Origin: Nocardiopsis sp. JB363
Lineage (GTDB): Bacteria > Actinomycetota > Actinomycetes > Streptosporangiales > Streptosporangiaceae
Reading direction: 5' to 3'
Length of the DNA stretch: 64,000 nucleotides
Assembly (NCBI RefSeq): GCF_900143625.1
Contig: NZ_FRFF01000124.1
Coordinates: 29,270 to 93,269, forward strand
Below, one piece after another: positions 38,678-49,563 of the stretch. Both the position numbers and the translations under genes were made by a program. The notes under the pieces are model-generated. The model had not been told where the DNA came from. It saw only the letters and a program-made list of their open reading frames with translations, and made no database searches. Positions within the stretch are counted from its first letter, which is position 1. Every line of letters starts with the position of its first letter.

Positions 38678-39387
38678 CGTCGATCTCCTCGATCCGACCC
38701 GCTCTGTGTCCGCCCGCCGGCGGAAGAACCCGTGGCGCCCACTCCGGCGGCCTCGGCCGCCCGCGTCGCCGGGAGGAATCCGCGGTCCACCGCGTACTCC
38801 TCAAGGTAGGTGCGCAGCTGACGCCGCCCCCGGTGCAGCCGCGACATGACCGTTCCGATGGGGGTCCCCATGATCTCGGCGACCTCCTTGTAGGCGAACC
38901 CCTCGACGTCGGCGAGGTAGACCGCGATACGGAAGTCCTCCGGAAGATCCTGCAGCGCGCGTTTGACGTCACTGTCGGGAAGGTGTTCGAGCGCCTCGGC
39001 CTCGGCCGACTTCAGCCCCGCCGCGGTGTGCGACGCGGCCTGCGCGAGCTGCCAGTCCTCGACGGACTCGGTGCCGGCCTGCTTCGGCTCCCGCTGCTTC
39101 TTCCGGTACGTGTTGATGAAGGTGTTCGTGAGGATGCGGTACAGCCACGCCTTGAGGTTGGTCCCCGCCTTGAACTGGTGGAAGGATCCGAACGCCTTCG
39201 CGAAGGTCTCCTGAACCAGATCCTCCGCGTCCGCGGGGTTGCGGGTCATGCGCAGCGCCGCCGAGTAGAGCTGGTCGAGGAAGGGGAGCACGTCCCTCTC
39301 GAACCGCTCGTCCCGTTCCTCGGCTGTCTCCTGGCTCTGTTCCAAGCCCTTCGGCCTCCTTGCGCTGGTCCCTGGTGGGGTGTCCAT
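38674..39387 (-). CDS. sigR: ECF sigma factor SigR (thiol-oxidative stress)
   Basis: A 237-residue ECF12-type sigma factor. Region 2 is [28 protein letters not shown] with [24 protein letters not shown], and region 4 [30 protein letters not shown]. It directs thioredoxin, mycothiol and protease genes. ATG 39387 gives the usual length, but it lacks a clear ribosome-binding site and has TATCGT ending 6 bp upstream, suggesting a leaderless mRNA. The frame stays open upstream to ATG 39486, which has GGGAGG and lies behind a SigR-type promoter; this would give a 270-residue SigR' isoform. Confidence 0.95.
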   Translation of the reverse strand: MDTPPGTSARRPKGLEQSQETAEERDERFERDVLPFLDQLYSAALRMTRNPADAEDLVQETFAKAFGSFHQFKAGTNLKAWLYRILTNTFINTYRKKQREPKQAGTESVEDWQLAQAASHTAAGLKSAEAEALEHLPDSDVKRALQDLPEDFRIAVYLADVEGFAYKEVAEIMGTPIGTVMSRLHRGRRQLRTYLEEYAVDRGFLPATRAAEAAGVGATGSSAGGRTQSGSDRGDRR

Positions 39388-39565
39388 ATCCCAACGATAC
39401 GGTCCCACACCTCGGGCCCTCGCATCGACGCCACCTGGCGTCGACACCGATTCCTCGCGTTCCAGGCACGCGCCGGCAGTCGGCATAGTCTCGTGTTCCT
39501 CCCTCGCGAGTGGCGAAAACGGCGAACACCCCCGGGCACCCGCTCTCCGGACAGGTGTCGTTGAC

Positions 39566-39591
39566 AACAACGGCTTCCGCCCGCTGATTCC
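39566..39591 (-). promoter_or_regulatory. SigR-dependent autoregulatory promoter
   Basis: Read on the minus strand, GGAAT (39591-39587) is followed after exactly 18 bp by GTT (39568-39566), which is the SigR consensus GGAAT-N18-GTT. A transcript from here would include the ATG at 39486 with its GGGAGG, matching the sigRp2/SigR' arrangement. Confidence 0.75.
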
Positions 39592-39701
39592 GCCGGAGGG
39601 ACGACCTACGGCCCTCGAAAGTTCGACGATTGGCTCCGTCGGTGAAGGTGAGGCATGGCAGAGTGCGGGTAGGACACCTGAAAGATGGGAGAGGAGTGCA
39701 C

Positions 39702-40517
39702 GTGCGACCGTCCCCGACTCCGGCCTCCGATCGCCCCCGATCGCCCGCGGCGCAGTTCGCCACCACCGACCGACTGTCGGACTATTGGCGTTTCTACTGG
39801 GCGGTCGCCGAGGCGCAGATCAGCCGCTGGTTACCGACCACGCCCTCCCGCCTGCTCGACCTGTCCAGTCCCGACTTCCAAGGCACCCCTCGTGCCGTGG
39901 CCGCGGGGCACGACGTCGTCACCCTCCTGCCCTCCGTCGACGCGGCGATGCGATGGCCGCTCACCCTGGTCAACGGCCGGGCCGTGGTACCTCGGCCGGC
40001 CCGTCGGGGTCGGCTGCGACACGTGGTCGGCGACTCGGCGTTCCTGCGTTCGTTCACGTCGGATTCCTTCGACGGGGTGATCGCCGACAACCGGGTCCTC
40101 TCCCGGCACCTGGCCACGGAGGCCTCCATGGCGGAGGTCGCCCGGGTCCTGCGCCCCGGTGGGCGGGCCCTGCTGTGCGTGGACTCGGTGGTGTTGGGCA
40201 TGGCCCTGCTGGCCGAACAGGACTATTGGCCGGAGCTCAGCCACGCCCCCAGCGCCGACGTGCTGCTGGTGCCCTGGCCCGACGGTTCCATCACCCGCTG
40301 TTTCACCGCAGAGCAGCTCACCGAGATGGTCACCGACTCCGGGATGGAACTGGAGTGGGTCCGACCGCGCACGGTGCTGTCCGCCTCCACCGTGGAGATG
40401 ATGCTGGCCCGCGATCCCAGGTCCATGAGCCGCTTGGTGGAGATGGAGATGCACGCGGCCGAGTCCGACGACTACGTGGGTGTGCACTTGGTCGCCAGCG
40501 TCGTCAAACCCGCCTGA
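39702..40517 (+). CDS. SAM-dependent methyltransferase-like protein
   Basis: A 271-residue protein with a Methyltransf_11-like core. [29 protein letters not shown] stands where motif I is expected, but the glycine-rich loop is degenerate (DLSSPD). [30 protein letters not shown] and [19 protein letters not shown] match the later motifs. Loss of the canonical GxGxG questions SAM binding. GTG 39702 follows GAGGAG by 5 bp. Confidence 0.75.
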   Translation: MRPSPTPASDRPRSPAAQFATTDRLSDYWRFYWAVAEAQISRWLPTTPSRLLDLSSPDFQGTPRAVAAGHDVVTLLPSVDAAMRWPLTLVNGRAVVPRPARRGRLRHVVGDSAFLRSFTSDSFDGVIADNRVLSRHLATEASMAEVARVLRPGGRALLCVDSVVLGMALLAEQDYWPELSHAPSADVLLVPWPDGSITRCFTAEQLTEMVTDSGMELEWVRPRTVLSASTVEMMLARDPRSMSRLVEMEMHAAESDDYVGVHLVASVVKPA

Positions 40518-40608
40518 GTCCCGCCTTCGAACCCGAGCCGACCGGCCTCTGCCCCGATTCCCGAGAGACGGGACGGGGCGGGTCGGGGGTGGACGGACCG
40601 GAGCGGAC

Positions 40609-41136
40609 CTACCAGGCGAGGAGGAGGACGGCGAGCCCGGCGGCGAAGAACAACAGGCAGATGCCGGCGCCGACACCGGTGGCGAAGCCGATCGCCACGT
40701 CGCGTCGGTGTGCTCCTCGCACGGCGAGGAACGGCCAGGCCGAGAGCAACGCGCCCACCAGGTAGAGGACGGGCTGGTTCAACAGCGAGGCCAGCGGGAA
40801 GAAGTGCGCTCCCACCACCAGGCAGATCCAGGGGGAGGTGTACTCCGAGCGGCCGATGACCCGTAGGACGATGGCGCCCAGCAGCGCGAGAACGAACTCG
40901 ATCCCCACCACGATGAGGAAAGTCCTCAGGTTGTCGTCGTCGGCGAGGACGCCCTCGCTCCGGGCGTTGAGGGCGCGCAGGCCGCCGTACACCGCCAGGC
41001 CCAGGAGCGAACCCGCGCCCAGCAGCCACCGGACCCGGTTACCGGGTGGACGTTCCTGCGCCCACCCGAACCACACGAAGGAGAAGAAACCGAAGACGGC
41101 CGTGGTCATCGCCAGGTCGAAGTCGAGGATCTCCAA
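40609..41136 (-). CDS. integral membrane protein, about 6 TM
   Basis: A 175-residue protein with six hydrophobic segments from MTTAVFGFFSFVWFGWA to ICLLFFAAGLAVLLLAW. Charged residues are confined to short loops (QERPPGNRVR, RGAHRRD). No family is recognised. It lies downstream of thiC on the same strand but is separated by a hairpin. Confidence 0.82.
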   Translation of the reverse strand: MEILDFDLAMTTAVFGFFSFVWFGWAQERPPGNRVRWLLGAGSLLGLAVYGGLRALNARSEGVLADDDNLRTFLIVVGIEFVLALLGAIVLRVIGRSEYTSPWICLVVGAHFFPLASLLNQPVLYLVGALLSAWPFLAVRGAHRRDVAIGFATGVGAGICLLFFAAGLAVLLLAW

Positions 41137-41182
41137 GCGGACCTCCTGTGTCCGGTGCTCGTCGACTCACCTTGTCACAGGG

Positions 41183-41214
41183 GCCGGTGGGCCGCCAGGT
41201 GCGGCACCACCGGC
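41183..41214 (-). terminator. hairpin after thiC
   Basis: GCCGGTGG pairs with CCACCGGC, with an inner GCCGC/GCGGC stem and a CAGGT loop, 9 bp downstream of the thiC stop on the minus strand. Confidence 0.65.
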
Positions 41215-41222
41215 GTTCCGTG

Positions 41223-43121
<1,899 letters not shown>

Positions 43122-43976
43122 TCAGAAGAGTGTGTCCGCCTGGTCTTCGCCACCGGCGGGGAGGGGCTCCAGCAGGTCAGGTCGGTTGTTCTTGATGCTG
43201 TTGACGTCGGTGGAGACCTCATCGACGGAGAACCGGTCCACCGGGGTCAGATCCAGCAGGTGGGACAGTTCGTCGGAACCGGTGCCCGGGTCGAGCCAGG
43301 TCGCCCAGTCGTCGGCGGGCACGATCACGGGCATGCGCTCGTGGATGTGCGCGAGTTCGGGGGCGGCCTCGGTGGTGATCACCGCACACGACCACACCCA
43401 GGCGGCGGGATCGTTCTCGTCGACCTCGGGGTCGCGCCACCGTTCGAAGATCCCCGCCAAGGCCAGCGGTTCGTCGCCCCGGTAGTGAATGGAGAAGGGC
43501 TTCTTGGCCGCCTTGGCCTTGCGTTTCCGGTGCCCGGGGTCCGTGGCGGGCGAGGTACTGGCCTCGGCGGTGCCGTCCTTGTTGAGCAACTGCCACTCGT
43601 AGTAGGCGTCGGCGGGCAGCAGGCAGCGGCGGTGTCGGAAGGCCGACCGGAACGCGGGTTTGTCGGCGACGGTCTCACCGCGGGCGTTGATCATGCGGTA
43701 ACCGACGTTGCGGTCCTTCGCCCAGGAGGGGACCAGGCCCCAGCGCAGGGTGTGCAGCGAACGCGGCCCCGCGGCGCCGGAGGCGTCACCGCCCCGCGGG
43801 GGCGGACCGAAGATCGCCTGTACGGGGCGACCCGGTGAGATGTTGTAGTCGGGGTCGAGCTCCTCCAGCGGCGGCCACGCCCTCGGGTCGGTCTCCTCCC
43901 CCATCGCCTGTTCTGGCAGGTCGAAGGCGAGTTGGAGCTGGTGCACGTTCCTGGACTGGGCATATCGACCGCACAT
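43122..43976 (-). CDS. SOS response-associated peptidase (SRAP/HMCES/YedK)
   Basis: A 284-residue SRAP-domain protein. It begins MCGRYAQS, where Cys2 becomes the N-terminal nucleophile that crosslinks to abasic sites in single-stranded DNA. MINARGET, CLLPADAYYEW and HIHERMPVIVP supply the conserved Asn, Glu and His. Such proteins shield abasic sites. An insertion (residues about 155-175, Lys/Arg-rich) is longer than in E. coli YedK. ATG 43976 is fixed by Cys2. Confidence 0.94.
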   Translation of the reverse strand: MCGRYAQSRNVHQLQLAFDLPEQAMGEETDPRAWPPLEELDPDYNISPGRPVQAIFGPPPRGGDASGAAGPRSLHTLRWGLVPSWAKDRNVGYRMINARGETVADKPAFRSAFRHRRCLLPADAYYEWQLLNKDGTAEASTSPATDPGHRKRKAKAAKKPFSIHYRGDEPLALAGIFERWRDPEVDENDPAAWVWSCAVITTEAAPELAHIHERMPVIVPADDWATWLDPGTGSDELSHLLDLTPVDRFSVDEVSTDVNSIKNNRPDLLEPLPAGGEDQADTLF

Positions 43977-44032
43977 GTGTCCGATCCTACGCCGCCGGCC
44001 CACCGGTTCCACGCGCGTCCGGGCCGCTCCGT

Positions 44033-45082
44033 TCAGGCCCTCCCGGCGGGGTCGGGTACGGCGACGTGTTCGATCACCGTGTCCTTTCCCTGGTGCCGCG
44101 GATCGTCCTCGGGACGGGAGCGCAGCGCTTGGATCACCCCGGCGAGGATCGCGACCGCTCCGAGCGGTCCCAGGGTCCAGGGCACCCACACGTCCAGCCC
44201 ACGCAGGATCAGCGCCCGGACACGCGCGTGTTCGGCCAGCGAGGACACCTGCCCCTCGGCGAGGGCGAACTCGGCGTCGAGCAGCGACACCTCCCCCGAG
44301 CCGTTCTGCGGGCGCAGGGTCTCGGAACGCTCCTCGGTCATGTGGACGACCTTGCCGGTGACGGGCTCCACCCAGAAGGTCCGTTCGAAGGCCAGCCAAC
44401 GGGTGGCCGTCACGGTCCCCCGTGAGTCCCCGAACAGGGCCGCGGGCACGTCTCGGGCGGATTCGGGGACCTGGGTGTCGGACAGTTCCTGGACGTAGCG
44501 GCGGACCGCCAGGCCGGCGATCTCGTCGTTCTCCTCGAAGGCGACCGCGGGGGCCGCCCGCACCTCGGCGTCGTAGTAGGAGTGGTCGCCCTCGGGCACC
44601 CCGGCGGGCCAGTCCAGGATCAGCCCGGCCTGGCGGACCGCCCGATCGCCGTTGACGTGCTCGCCACAGCAGTTGACCGCGCGGCCGGTCTCCCGATCCA
44701 CGATGACCCGGCGGCTCCAGTGGTCGATGACCTGGTCCGAGGCCTCCGTGTCGACGGTCATCTCCCAGGCCGACCAGTCGGACCCGTGGGCCGTGCCCTC
44801 GGCCCGGGTGGTCCGGGTCAGGTCGGCGCCCTCCTGCTGGGTCCAGGTGGCGGTGTCCAGGTAGGTGGCGCCGGGGGCGTCCATCCGCAGTTGGTGCGAG
44901 ACGTCCCCGGGCATGAGGGCCACCCGCTCCTGCACGTAGAACGGCAACAGCAGCGCCATGGTCACCAGGAACGCCCCCACCGCCACCGACAGGGTGCCCT
45001 TGGGCAACCGGCGGGTGGGCTCGGGGAACCTGAGGGCCGGTCGTGACTCGGGCGCCCGCCCCACCTGGGAGAACATGCTCAC
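44033..45082 (-). CDS. DUF3068 (PorA-family) membrane protein
   Basis: A 349-residue protein with an N-terminal helix (about 32-50), a large extracellular domain and a C-terminal helix (about 303-322). This is the DUF3068 layout. GRAVNCCGEHVNGD, VRQAGLILDWPAGV and HSYYDAEVR are family-like. A homolog in corynebacteria and mycobacteria is needed for lipomannan maturation and lipoarabinomannan synthesis. GTG 45082 overlaps the AftD-like stop as GTGA, so the pair is coupled. Confidence 0.88.
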   Translation of the reverse strand: MSMFSQVGRAPESRPALRFPEPTRRLPKGTLSVAVGAFLVTMALLLPFYVQERVALMPGDVSHQLRMDAPGATYLDTATWTQQEGADLTRTTRAEGTAHGSDWSAWEMTVDTEASDQVIDHWSRRVIVDRETGRAVNCCGEHVNGDRAVRQAGLILDWPAGVPEGDHSYYDAEVRAAPAVAFEENDEIAGLAVRRYVQELSDTQVPESARDVPAALFGDSRGTVTATRWLAFERTFWVEPVTGKVVHMTEERSETLRPQNGSGEVSLLDAEFALAEGQVSSLAEHARVRALILRGLDVWVPWTLGPLGAVAILAGVIQALRSRPEDDPRHQGKDTVIEHVAVPDPAGRA

Positions 45083-48000
45083 CTGCGGGCCTCCTCGACA
45101 TCGTGTGCGGCCCCGGCCCCGTTGGGTCCGGGACCTTCGCCGTCGGGGGTGACCCGCCCGTTGCCCAGGCCGCCACCGTGCTCGCCGTCCTCGTCCGAGG
45201 CGGAGGGCCCGTGGAAGGGCGGCGCGTCCGTCGGCGTGAACGCGGTGTCCTCCTCCGACGGGGTGTCCGGGGTGTCGGAGGGCGGCTCCCCCTCCTCCCC
45301 ACGCTGACCCAACGCCAGGACCAGGCGGGCCATCGCCGGCAGACAGAGCGCCTGCGGCACCCAGCCGCGCAGCGCGACGCCGAACGTCTCGGTGATGTCG
45401 TGGAAGGGCATCTGCACGGACATGTAGGTCCCGACCGCGGTCGTCAGACCGGCCAGGGCCAGCGACACCGTGACCACCCAGGGCCCCGCCAGGTACGGCA
45501 GTGCCCTGCCGCCCATCGACGGCTTCCCGGGTTTGGCGTGGCGCAGGCGTTTGGGCGCCCTCCGGGCCAGCCACCAGATCACCAACAGGATCGCGCCGAC
45601 CACGGCCGCGCCGGCCCAACCGGCGATCCACACTCCGTAGGCCAGGCCGAGCGGCAGGACCACCGGACGCGGCAGCCAGCCGGGACCGGCGTCGGGCAGG
45701 GCCCGAGCCCCACGCGGCGGTTCGGTGGTCGAGCGTCCGCCACCGGGCAGCAGGCGGCGCGGCCACAGGGCCAACACCACCAGCAGCGCGGCGAGCGCGC
45801 CACCGACGGCCAGGACCCGGTGGTAGACGGCGTCGGGGGCGTAGGTGAGCGTGACCGTGCCCGCGGTGCCCTCGGGCACCGTCCACGCCTGTTTCCACCC
45901 CTCCAGGCGCACCGGCTCCAGCGGCCCGTCGACACCGTCGACGCGGGCCTCCCAGCCCTCGTTGAAGTTCTCGTTGACCACCAGCAGGCTGTCCTCGTCG
46001 ACCGACACGTCGAAGCTGCGCTCACTGGACCCCCAGGAGTGCAGGGTGTCGACCTCGGCGGTGGTGACCTCGGGCGCAGCGGTCTCGGCCAGGTCGGTGG
46101 TCTCCACCAGGGCCGAACGGACCTGGTAGCGGTTGCCGGGATCGACCACGACCCGGTTCTCGCCCTCGACGAGGTCGAGGTCGGTACAGGTCTCGTAGTT
46201 CAGCGGGCGTCCGGTGAGTTGGTCGCCGAGGGTGCCCTCGCTGATCCGGGTCTCCACGCGCCGGTCGTTGACCCGCAGGTTCGGGCCCAGACCACAGGTG
46301 GTGGAGGCGTCGGTGTCGGCGTCGGGGATCGGATCGACGGGTGCCACACCGGGCAGGTCGATGGTGCCGATCTCCAGGGCCTGGCCCTCCGGGCGTTCGA
46401 AGGTGACGTTCACGGAGGACGCGGTGAGTTCCGCGAAGTCCACGCGCCCACTACCGTCCAGCCAACCCTCGCGGACGGTGTCGTCGCTCTCCACGGTGAC
46501 CTTGATCGGACGCATCACGGTGTCGGCCCGGGGGAACTCGACCTCCATGTGGTCCAGGGTGGTCGGGCTGCCGAGGTCGATGTCGAGCGAGGGCCGTTTC
46601 TCCTCGGGGTCCGGGTACCAGACGGTGCTCTCGTCGTCGTCGAGCGCTCCCCTGCCCATGGCGGCGGGGTGCTGGACCGCGGTGGAGGAACCGGTGACCC
46701 GGGGGTGGCCGCCGGCCCGGTTGGCGGCGTTCTCCGCCTCCCGGGGGTCGGTGAGGACCACTTCGCCGGAGATGCGGTGCGGGGAGTTCGCCGAGTCCTC
46801 GGACAGGGTGAAGGTGCGGTCCAGGCTGCTGGCGTCCTCGCCGCTCACCTCCAGGTCGGGGTTGCACACCCAGGCGTGCGAACCCTCCATGCAGCCGGGA
46901 GCGGTACCCGTGGAGCCGGTGAAGAGCAGTGTCCCCGCGTCGGACGGGCCGGGCACGTCCAGGGTGCGGGCGGCTTCCAGCCCCGGGATCGAGATGGAGC
47001 TGATCCCCACCCGGGTGCCGAACCGGAACTCCGGTTCCCACGCGAGTTCGTCGATCCGCACCCGGAGCCTGGTGGTCTCTCCGGGCGGTGCGTTGAGCTC
47101 CTGGGGTTCGTCCGTCTCGGCGACGGCCACCTCGGACTTCCCGTTGTCGGTGATGAGACTGACCCGGGAGGGCGGTGGTTCGCCGGACAGTTGTTCGAAG
47201 GCGATGTTCAGCCCGTCGAGGCTGCGGGGCTCGGCGAACTCGACCTCCAGCCACTGGCCCAGGGAACCCTCGAAGGCGCTGGAACGCCAGGCGGTGCCGA
47301 GGTCGTCGTCGAAGGCGGCGTGCGGTGCGTGGCCCGGGTCGCGGTCGCCGGGCCGGGCCTCGACCCCCGCCTCCGAGGTGGACGCGGTCACCTCTGCGAT
47401 CCCGATGTCGCGAGCGTGGGCGACGTACTCCTCCCATGCCGGTTCGATGATGTCCGGGGCCGGCACGTCACGCTCGTACTCCTGGTCCTCGGTCATGGTG
47501 GCCGAGAAGTTGCGGCGCACGTCGGAGTAGACCACCTCGCGACGGCGCACGGTGTCGGTGACGATCGTGTTCTCGCCCGCGACGGCGTCGGCGCCGGGGT
47601 CGTCGCCGAGCAGAATCGGTCGGTCGTCGTTGACCAGGCCCTGTTCGGCCAGGTGCAGGACGGATTCGGGGCCACCGGTCACACGCAGCGCGTCGGCGGA
47701 GGGCACCGTCCCGACCTCGGGCGCCGCGTCCTCCACCTCGTAGACGGTCAGCGACGGGTAGGGCTGGTCGAACCACTGCGACGCGGACCGGTGGTCGAGG
47801 GAGCCGACGACCGGGCCGAACTCGGCGGCCTCGGTGATACCGGGAGAGTTCTGGAGGGTCTGGTGGACGCGGGCCGGCCAACCGCCATTGTTGCCCACGC
47901 GCTGGAGGTCGTTGCGCACGAGGAGGTGGGTGACACCGAGCCGGGCGAACGTGTCGGACAGGCCCTGCGAACCCCGACCGGAGGAGACCCTCTGGTCGAT

Positions 48001-49563
48001 CTCGTGCGTGATGCGGGAGACACCGGAGGAGCCCCACGGGATGATCTGGTGGTTGGTCCACGCCCCGGACAGCAACGGCTGCATGGGTTCGTCGAGGGGG
48101 CGCCCCCACTCGTACTCACCGCGGGCCGACCCGGGCAGCGCCATGGTCATGCCGCGTTCGTCGGAGCGCTCCTCCAACCAGTCGACCGCCTCGTACCAGT
48201 AGTCGGGGATCTCCTCGAAACCGCCCTTGGGCGCGATGCCCACGGTGGCGATGGGCACGAGTGTGACCAGGAAGACCGCGGCGGAAGCACCCGCGACGAC
48301 GCGTCGCACCTTCGCCGAGGCCACCGCGCCCAGGCGGTCGGCCCGGTCACGGGCGACCACGACGGGCAGGTGGGCCAGGCCCAGGACGATGGGCAGGCGG
48401 ATGAGCGCGTCGAACTTGTGGACGTTGCGGAACGGGGCCAGCGCGCCGTCGAACAGTTCCCGCATGGACTCGGCGAAGGGGCCCGTGAGGGTGCCGGTGA
48501 AACCGGCGACCACGATGGCGGTGCCGACCAGGAGGCTGCTGATGAGGAAGAGACGTTCGGGGGTGCGCCGGTTGATGAGTCCGGCCAGGCCGAGCCCGGC
48601 GACCAGAGCGGTGACCGCCACCAGCCACGGTGTGAGGGAGAGCTCCGCGCCCGAGGGCAGGGCCGTGTTGCCCATGTCGGGCAGGAAGCCCATCCAGTTC
48701 GAGGTGCCGCGCAGCGCGTTGAACAACGAGGTGATGCCGGTGGTGACGCCGGCGTCCTCGGTGTAGGGCATGAACGAGTACACGTACCGCGACATGATGA
48801 GCAGCGGCACGATGTACCAGAACGAGGCCAGGACCAGGGCGAGCGACCACCACAGGATGAGCCGCCACTTACGTCGCCCGTTGGCACGGGTCAGCAGGTA
48901 CAGGCCCGGGACGATGAGGACGGCCAGTTCGGATGCGGCGTTGGTGCCGCCGCACAGGAGGAACGCCAACCCCGACAACAACGCCATGCGCGCCGGTGGG
49001 TACCGGTGTTTGGCCCCCAGGATGAGCGGCAACAGGATCCACGGCATGAGCAGCATGGGTTGCAGCTCGGCCGAGTTGTACGACAGCAGCGTGAGCACTC
49101 GCGGCGCCAGCGCGTAGGCGATGCCGGCGATGATGCGGGTGTTGACGGTCCCCAACCCGAGGGCTTGGGCGACCTTGTACGTGCCGAGGAACGCCGCGAT
49201 GAGCAGCACCGCCATCCACGAGCGCTGGATGAGCCACTCGGGCATGCCGAGCACATCGAACAGCAGGTGGAAGGGGCCGTTGGGGAAGAAGTACCCGTAG
49301 GCCTGGTTCTGGAGCTGCCCGAAGTAGGAGGCGTCCCACAGGTGCAGGGCGCGCTCCATGAACCCCAAGGGGTTGATCGTCAGGTCGATCTTGGTGTCGC
49401 TGACGATCCGGCCGGGGTCGATGCTCGCCGCCAGCGCGCCCAGGAGTACACACACCGCGAGGACCTTGAGGCGCGCCAGCAGCCTCTGGTCCAGTCCGCC
49501 AGGGGCGGACGGTGCCGTGGAATCCTCCGGTTCGCGCCTGGCGGTGGATTCCGCCGAAGTCAC
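45079..49563 (-). CDS. AftD-like GT-C arabinofuranosyltransferase family protein
   Basis: A 1494-residue giant membrane protein. About ten N-terminal helices (residues 30-430) form a GT-C fold; SDTKIDLTINP after the first helix holds the acidic catalytic motif. Residues 450-1250 are extracellular, with two discoidin-like carbohydrate-binding modules (AFDDDLGTAWRSSAFEGSLG and ALDDDESTVWYPDPEEKRP are matching starts). More helices and an acidic Pro-rich tail end it. In mycobacteria AftD adds arabinofuranose to arabinogalactan and LAM; the acceptor here is unknown. It is translationally coupled on both sides. Confidence 0.9.
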   Translation of the reverse strand: MTSAESTARREPEDSTAPSAPGGLDQRLLARLKVLAVCVLLGALAASIDPGRIVSDTKIDLTINPLGFMERALHLWDASYFGQLQNQAYGYFFPNGPFHLLFDVLGMPEWLIQRSWMAVLLIAAFLGTYKVAQALGLGTVNTRIIAGIAYALAPRVLTLLSYNSAELQPMLLMPWILLPLILGAKHRYPPARMALLSGLAFLLCGGTNAASELAVLIVPGLYLLTRANGRRKWRLILWWSLALVLASFWYIVPLLIMSRYVYSFMPYTEDAGVTTGITSLFNALRGTSNWMGFLPDMGNTALPSGAELSLTPWLVAVTALVAGLGLAGLINRRTPERLFLISSLLVGTAIVVAGFTGTLTGPFAESMRELFDGALAPFRNVHKFDALIRLPIVLGLAHLPVVVARDRADRLGAVASAKVRRVVAGASAAVFLVTLVPIATVGIAPKGGFEEIPDYWYEAVDWLEERSDERGMTMALPGSARGEYEWGRPLDEPMQPLLSGAWTNHQIIPWGSSGVSRITHEIDQRVSSGRGSQGLSDTFARLGVTHLLVRNDLQRVGNNGGWPARVHQTLQNSPGITEAAEFGPVVGSLDHRSASQWFDQPYPSLTVYEVEDAAPEVGTVPSADALRVTGGPESVLHLAEQGLVNDDRPILLGDDPGADAVAGENTIVTDTVRRREVVYSDVRRNFSATMTEDQEYERDVPAPDIIEPAWEEYVAHARDIGIAEVTASTSEAGVEARPGDRDPGHAPHAAFDDDLGTAWRSSAFEGSLGQWLEVEFAEPRSLDGLNIAFEQLSGEPPPSRVSLITDNGKSEVAVAETDEPQELNAPPGETTRLRVRIDELAWEPEFRFGTRVGISSISIPGLEAARTLDVPGPSDAGTLLFTGSTGTAPGCMEGSHAWVCNPDLEVSGEDASSLDRTFTLSEDSANSPHRISGEVVLTDPREAENAANRAGGHPRVTGSSTAVQHPAAMGRGALDDDESTVWYPDPEEKRPSLDIDLGSPTTLDHMEVEFPRADTVMRPIKVTVESDDTVREGWLDGSGRVDFAELTASSVNVTFERPEGQALEIGTIDLPGVAPVDPIPDADTDASTTCGLGPNLRVNDRRVETRISEGTLGDQLTGRPLNYETCTDLDLVEGENRVVVDPGNRYQVRSALVETTDLAETAAPEVTTAEVDTLHSWGSSERSFDVSVDEDSLLVVNENFNEGWEARVDGVDGPLEPVRLEGWKQAWTVPEGTAGTVTLTYAPDAVYHRVLAVGGALAALLVVLALWPRRLLPGGGRSTTEPPRGARALPDAGPGWLPRPVVLPLGLAYGVWIAGWAGAAVVGAILLVIWWLARRAPKRLRHAKPGKPSMGGRALPYLAGPWVVTVSLALAGLTTAVGTYMSVQMPFHDITETFGVALRGWVPQALCLPAMARLVLALGQRGEEGEPPSDTPDTPSEEDTAFTPTDAPPFHGPSASDEDGEHGGGLGNGRVTPDGEGPGPNGAGAAHDVEEARR

